Origin: DATIGJ01 sp035644155
GTDB taxonomy: Bacteria; Patescibacteriota; Microgenomatia; Levybacterales; UBA12049
Direction of reading: 5' to 3'
Assembly: GCA_035644155.1 (NCBI GenBank)
Contig: DASQPC010000002.1
Location: 1-17,118, forward strand
Length of the DNA: 17,118 nt
Within the stretch, counting starts at the first letter, position 1. Each line of letters starts with the position of its first letter. The notes under the pieces were generated by a model. That model was not told the origin of the DNA. It worked only from the letters and a program-made list of their open reading frames with translations, and ran no database searches. Made by a program: the position numbers and the translations under genes. Of the stretch, positions 14,642-17,118 are shown piece by piece.

Positions 14642-15202
14642 TTTAGAACAGAGGGCATTGTTATCCGTAGACGAAATTTCCAAGATGCAGATCGGATCAT
14701 CACAATTTTTACCAAAGAGCATGGCAAGCTTCAGATAAAAGCAAGTGGCATCCGTAAGATTTCCAGCCGTCGTTCTCCTCATGTAGAACTCCTCAATTAT
14801 TCGATTGTTAATCTCTACAATGGCAATAAATTTCCAATCCTTACTGAAGCACAGACAATAGAAAGTTTTTCCGTCATTAAAGCAGATTTAGAAAAAATTG
14901 GCTTGGCCTATCATTTGTGTGAATTAATTGATGGACTTTGCCCAGAAAATCAAGAAAATAGGGGAGTGTTTGAACTCTTAAAAAATACACTGTCTAAATT
15001 ATCTTGTCATTCCGAGTCTTTCGACTCTCTTCGGTCTGTTGGAATAACGAAAATTATCAATGAATTTGAAGTAGAACTTTTATCTCTGCTTGGTTACTGG
15101 AATAAAGCAGACTTTCTCACAGATAAAGTTGATATTGATCACTTTGTCGAGAATATTCTTGAACGCAAACTAAAAAGTAAAGCAATTTTCGCAAAGCTAT
15201 AA
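14633..15202 (+). CDS. recO: DNA repair protein RecO, short form with in-frame repeat insert
   Basis: RecO helps load RecA onto single-stranded DNA with RecR and anneals strands in the RecFOR pathway. ATG 14633 is preferred over the TTG at 14603 because RecO proteins begin with a few residues followed by TEGIVIRRRNFQDADRIITIF, the start of the N-terminal OB fold, seen here at 5-25. EHGKLQIKASGIRK (about 29-42) continues that domain, and LAYHLCELID begins the helical C-terminal part. At 190 residues it is shorter than the usual 230-250 and lacks the CxxC zinc motif. Residues 125-139 (CHSESFDSLRSVGIT) come from a palindromic repeat inserted between two helices. It is followed downstream by glycyl-tRNA synthetase, as in the recO-glyQ-glyS order of Bacillus. 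Confidence 0.88.
   Translation: MRNFRTEGIVIRRRNFQDADRIITIFTKEHGKLQIKASGIRKISSRRSPHVELLNYSIVNLYNGNKFPILTEAQTIESFSVIKADLEKIGLAYHLCELIDGLCPENQENRGVFELLKNTLSKLSCHSESFDSLRSVGITKIINEFEVELLSLLGYWNKADFLTDKVDIDHFVENILERKLKSKAIFAKL
15005..15048. repeat. Palindromic TGTCATTCC repeat inside recO
   Basis: GTCATTCC (15006-15013) pairs with GGAATAAC (15041-15048) in seven of eight positions. Inside, GAGTC-TTTC-GACTC (15014-15027) makes a perfect five-pair hairpin. The element is read in frame and adds about 15 residues to RecO. Its loop TTTC and TGTCAT end match the repeat at 7760-7785. Confidence 0.75.
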
Positions 15203-15215
15203 TTTATCTAAAAGA

Positions 15216-15244
15216 TTGATTTGGTTTAGTTATTTTTATACAAT
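15216..15244 (+). promoter_or_regulatory. Promoter of the small gene between recO and glyS
   Basis: TTGATT (four of six matches to TTGACA) and TACAAT (15239-15244, five of six) are 17 bases apart. The -10 ends eight bases before ATG 15253, giving a leader of one or two bases. No Shine-Dalgarno is seen. Confidence 0.55.
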
Positions 15245-15252
15245 CAAAAAGT

Positions 15253-15528
15253 ATGACAAGTATAGAATTTCGATATCGTGAAGTACCATTAGCGAAAGCA
15301 TGGAAATATGGAAGAGCTGCAAATAGAATACCACCAGTAGAAGCTTTCTTGGAAAAAAATGAAGGAGAAAAATATGTTGCTTATTCTAACGGTAGAGCGA
15401 AAGAAAGAACTGTAAAGGATGGACATGTTCTTGTCAAATTAGTAGGTACAGAGCAACAGCTATTATTTTTGTCTCATGAAGTAAGAAAGATAACAAGAAA
15501 TGAAGATAGAGGTTTTGGCGGTATATAA
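15253..15528 (+). CDS. Small basic protein of unknown function
   Basis: This 91-residue protein has no signal peptide, membrane helix or cysteine. It is rich in Arg, Lys and Glu, with an N-terminal beta-like IEFRYREVPL, a PPVEAFLEKNEG helix, a short strand pair KYVAYSNGRA and HVLVKLV, and a basic tail ending RGFGGI. It may bind nucleic acid, but that rests on charge alone. I recognise no family, and it shows no obvious likeness to the minus-strand unknown at 6639-7236. It has its own promoter with a near-leaderless start and sits between recO and glyS, two genes that are neighbours in other bacteria. Coding status rests on the promoter, the clean frame and composition. Confidence 0.6.
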   Translation: MTSIEFRYREVPLAKAWKYGRAANRIPPVEAFLEKNEGEKYVAYSNGRAKERTVKDGHVLVKLVGTEQQLLFLSHEVRKITRNEDRGFGGI

Positions 15529-15545
15529 GTTTTAGCTACGAACCT

Positions 15546-15575
15546 TATACACTTTCGTATTCAGCATGTTATAAT
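15546..15575 (+). promoter_or_regulatory. Extended -10 promoter giving a leaderless glyS mRNA
   Basis: TGTTATAAT (15567-15575) is a perfect extended -10 (TGnTATAAT). TATACA (15546-15551, four of six matches to TTGACA) lies 18 bases upstream. Six bases separate the -10 from ATG 15582, so the start codon should be at or next to the 5' end of the mRNA. Confidence 0.65.
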
Positions 15576-15581
15576 AGTTCT

Positions 15582-17084
15582 ATGGCTGATCTTACACTCA
15601 TGGACAAAATTGTTTCTTTAGCAAAGCGTCGTGGCTTTATTTATCCAGGTAGTGAAATTTATGGAGGACTCGCCAATACCTACGACTATGGACCACTTGG
15701 TACAGAACTGCTTCGAAATATCAAAAATCTTTGGTGGCACTATTTTGTTCAGTCAAGATCAGACATGGTTGGACTTGATGCAAGTATCATTTCTCATCAA
15801 AAAGTCTGGCAGGCTTCAGGGCACGTCGCAGGATTTGCTGACGCGATGATTGACTGCAAGAACTGCAAAGCCCGCATGCGAGCAGATCATTTGCTTGAGA
15901 ATTATATCGAAACACTTCCTGAAGAAGAACGAAAGGAATTACTGCACAATAATTTAGATGATGAGACAGATAAGAGTTTGGTCTCTGCATTGGGAACGGG
16001 AAAAGTAGAAGGATTGTCACTAGAAACACTCGAGAAAATTCGTACGATTTTTAGCAACAAGCACAATAATCCCCTTCGTTGTCCAAATTGTAGTAAAAAC
16101 GACTGGACAGTAATCCGCCGGTTTAATCTTCTTTTTCCTGTCCAGCTGGGAATTGTTGAAGGAGAAGGCGGCATGGGATATTTGCGGGGAGAAACAGCAC
16201 AAGGAATTTTTATTAATTTTCGAAATGTTGTTGATTCGACTCGTGTGAGGCTTCCGTTTGGTATCGCCCAGCTTGGCAAGAGTTTTCGAAATGAGATAAC
16301 TCCTGGTAATTCTGTTTTTCGAACAATTGAGTTTGAACAAGGCGAGATCGAATACTTTTTTGATCATGAAGCGACAAATTGGGAAGAGCTATTTAACAAA
16401 TGGGAAAACACTATGTGGGATTTTGTGACCAAATATCTTGGTATCAATCCCGAACAATTACGCTGGAGAGAACATAGTGATAAAGAACGGTCGTTTTATA
16501 GTACTCGGACAGAAGATCTGGAATATAATTTTCCTTTTGGATTTAAAGAACTCTGGGGGCTTGCCTATCGTACTAATTATGATCTGACGAAGCATATGGA
16601 TGTCTCCAAAAAAGATTTATCCATCATGGATCCTCAAACAGGCAAAAAGATTGTGCCTCATGTGATTGAGCCGGCTGTTGGAATTAATCGATTACTTCTT
16701 ATGGTGCTTCTTGATGCCTATACAGAGCAGGCGACATCAGCAGGAGGAAGTGAAGGAAAAAGAGTCGTCTTGAATTTACATCCAAAACTTGCGCCCTACA
16801 AAGTTGCTATTTTTCCACTTCTTGCCAACAAAGAAAATTTGGTTGAAAAAGCAAAAGGGATTTATGATGAGTTAAAAAAACATTTTATGGTGACGTTTGA
16901 TGCACGAGGTAATATCGGCAAGCGATATCTTTATCAAGATGAGATCGGGACGCCGTGGTGCGTGACTGTTGATTTTGATTCTTTAGAAGACGAAGCAGTG
17001 ACGGTGCGAGATAGAGTGACGACAAAACAGGAACGAGTTGCAATCAAAGATTTAGCATCCTACTTCTCCTCCAAACTTGCATAG
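15582..17084 (+). CDS. glyS: Glycine--tRNA ligase, single-chain (alpha2) type
   Basis: It charges tRNA-Gly with glycine in the cytoplasm. This 500-residue class IIa enzyme is the single-polypeptide form, not the two-subunit GlyQ/GlyS tetramer. The N-terminus has KRRGFIYPGSEIYGG with YDYGPLG, typical of the family. Cysteines 92, 95, 167 and 170 (CKNC and CPNC) form a probable zinc site in the insertion domain. FRNE at 235-238 is class II motif 2, and EPAVGINR at 363-370 is motif 3 in a slightly divergent form (usually EPSxGxxR). The C-terminal part (about 390-500) is the anticodon-binding domain, with the DARGNIGKRYLYQDEIGTPW segment. Length is normal. It begins a transcript with an extended -10 promoter and probably a leaderless mRNA. 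Confidence 0.95.
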   Translation: MADLTLMDKIVSLAKRRGFIYPGSEIYGGLANTYDYGPLGTELLRNIKNLWWHYFVQSRSDMVGLDASIISHQKVWQASGHVAGFADAMIDCKNCKARMRADHLLENYIETLPEEERKELLHNNLDDETDKSLVSALGTGKVEGLSLETLEKIRTIFSNKHNNPLRCPNCSKNDWTVIRRFNLLFPVQLGIVEGEGGMGYLRGETAQGIFINFRNVVDSTRVRLPFGIAQLGKSFRNEITPGNSVFRTIEFEQGEIEYFFDHEATNWEELFNKWENTMWDFVTKYLGINPEQLRWREHSDKERSFYSTRTEDLEYNFPFGFKELWGLAYRTNYDLTKHMDVSKKDLSIMDPQTGKKIVPHVIEPAVGINRLLLMVLLDAYTEQATSAGGSEGKRVVLNLHPKLAPYKVAIFPLLANKENLVEKAKGIYDELKKHFMVTFDARGNIGKRYLYQDEIGTPWCVTVDFDSLEDEAVTVRDRVTTKQERVAIKDLASYFSSKLA

Positions 17085-17106
17085 ATCATTTTATTGTATT
17101 TTTTCT

Positions 17107-17112
17107 TATAAT
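17107..17112 (+). promoter_or_regulatory. -10 hexamer near the right edge
   Basis: A perfect TATAAT lies 22 bases after the glyS stop, with six bases left before the window ends. No good -35 is seen at 16-18 bases. By analogy with the other starts here, a gene may begin at the first base beyond the window. Confidence 0.4.
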
Positions 17113-17118
17113 TGCCTA

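Noticed and set aside
15005..15050. tRNA-like fold
   Set aside because: The TTCGA and nested stems suggested an RNA gene, but the element is too short, lacks the D and acceptor arms and is read in frame as recO.
17085..17106. Intrinsic terminator after glyS
   Set aside because: T-rich sequence is present but I see no hairpin before it.

Overview
The window is AT-rich bacterial DNA that uses the standard code (several genes end in TGA). It looks like a member of the Candidate Phyla Radiation (Patescibacteria), plausibly Microgenomates. The basis is a DUF4012 membrane protein beside a polysaccharide locus, many GT-B and GT-C glycosyltransferases, a short RecO and a single-chain glycyl-tRNA synthetase. 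The lineage is inferred from gene content only.

Layout. 1-110 is the right end of an IS30-family insertion sequence (transposase C-terminus plus terminal inverted repeat). It cuts a minus-strand GT-C-like membrane gene (111-585), which also carries a one-base frameshift. A short divergent promoter region follows (586-669), then a secreted protein gene split by another frameshift (670-1222). 1233-6634 is a plus-strand run: a GT2 glycosyltransferase, a 1027-residue fusion of an O-antigen polymerase/ligase-type module with a GT-C-like module, and a GT39/PMT-like membrane transferase. A lone minus-strand gene of unknown function (6639-7236) is broken in a five-base homopolymer. 7353-10787 holds three coupled GT4 glycosyltransferases. 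10803-12553 holds mannose-1-phosphate guanylyltransferase and an initiating phosphoglycosyl transferase. 12599-14593 is the DUF4012 protein. 14633-17084 turns to housekeeping: recO, a small unknown gene and glycyl-tRNA synthetase. No stretch over 300 bases lacks a gene, and I found no tRNA, rRNA, CRISPR array or convincing intrinsic terminator.

How the genes fit together. The phosphoglycosyl transferase would load the first sugar phosphate on a lipid carrier. ManC would make GDP-mannose. The GT2 and GT4 enzymes would extend the chain in the cytoplasm. The Wzy-like and GT-C enzymes would polymerise, ligate or decorate it outside the membrane, and DUF4012 may act in surface assembly. No flippase or ABC exporter is visible, so that step must be encoded elsewhere.

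Three patterns stand out. (1) Several genes or transcription units begin with a -10 hexamer whose end lies only 6-11 bases before the ATG, implying leaderless or nearly leaderless mRNAs. One internal operon gene instead has a perfect Shine-Dalgarno. (2) Short palindromic repeats of the TGTCATYCC type sit in frame inside two conserved genes. (3) Three separate one-base frameshifts all fall in accessory genes and none in the conserved ones.
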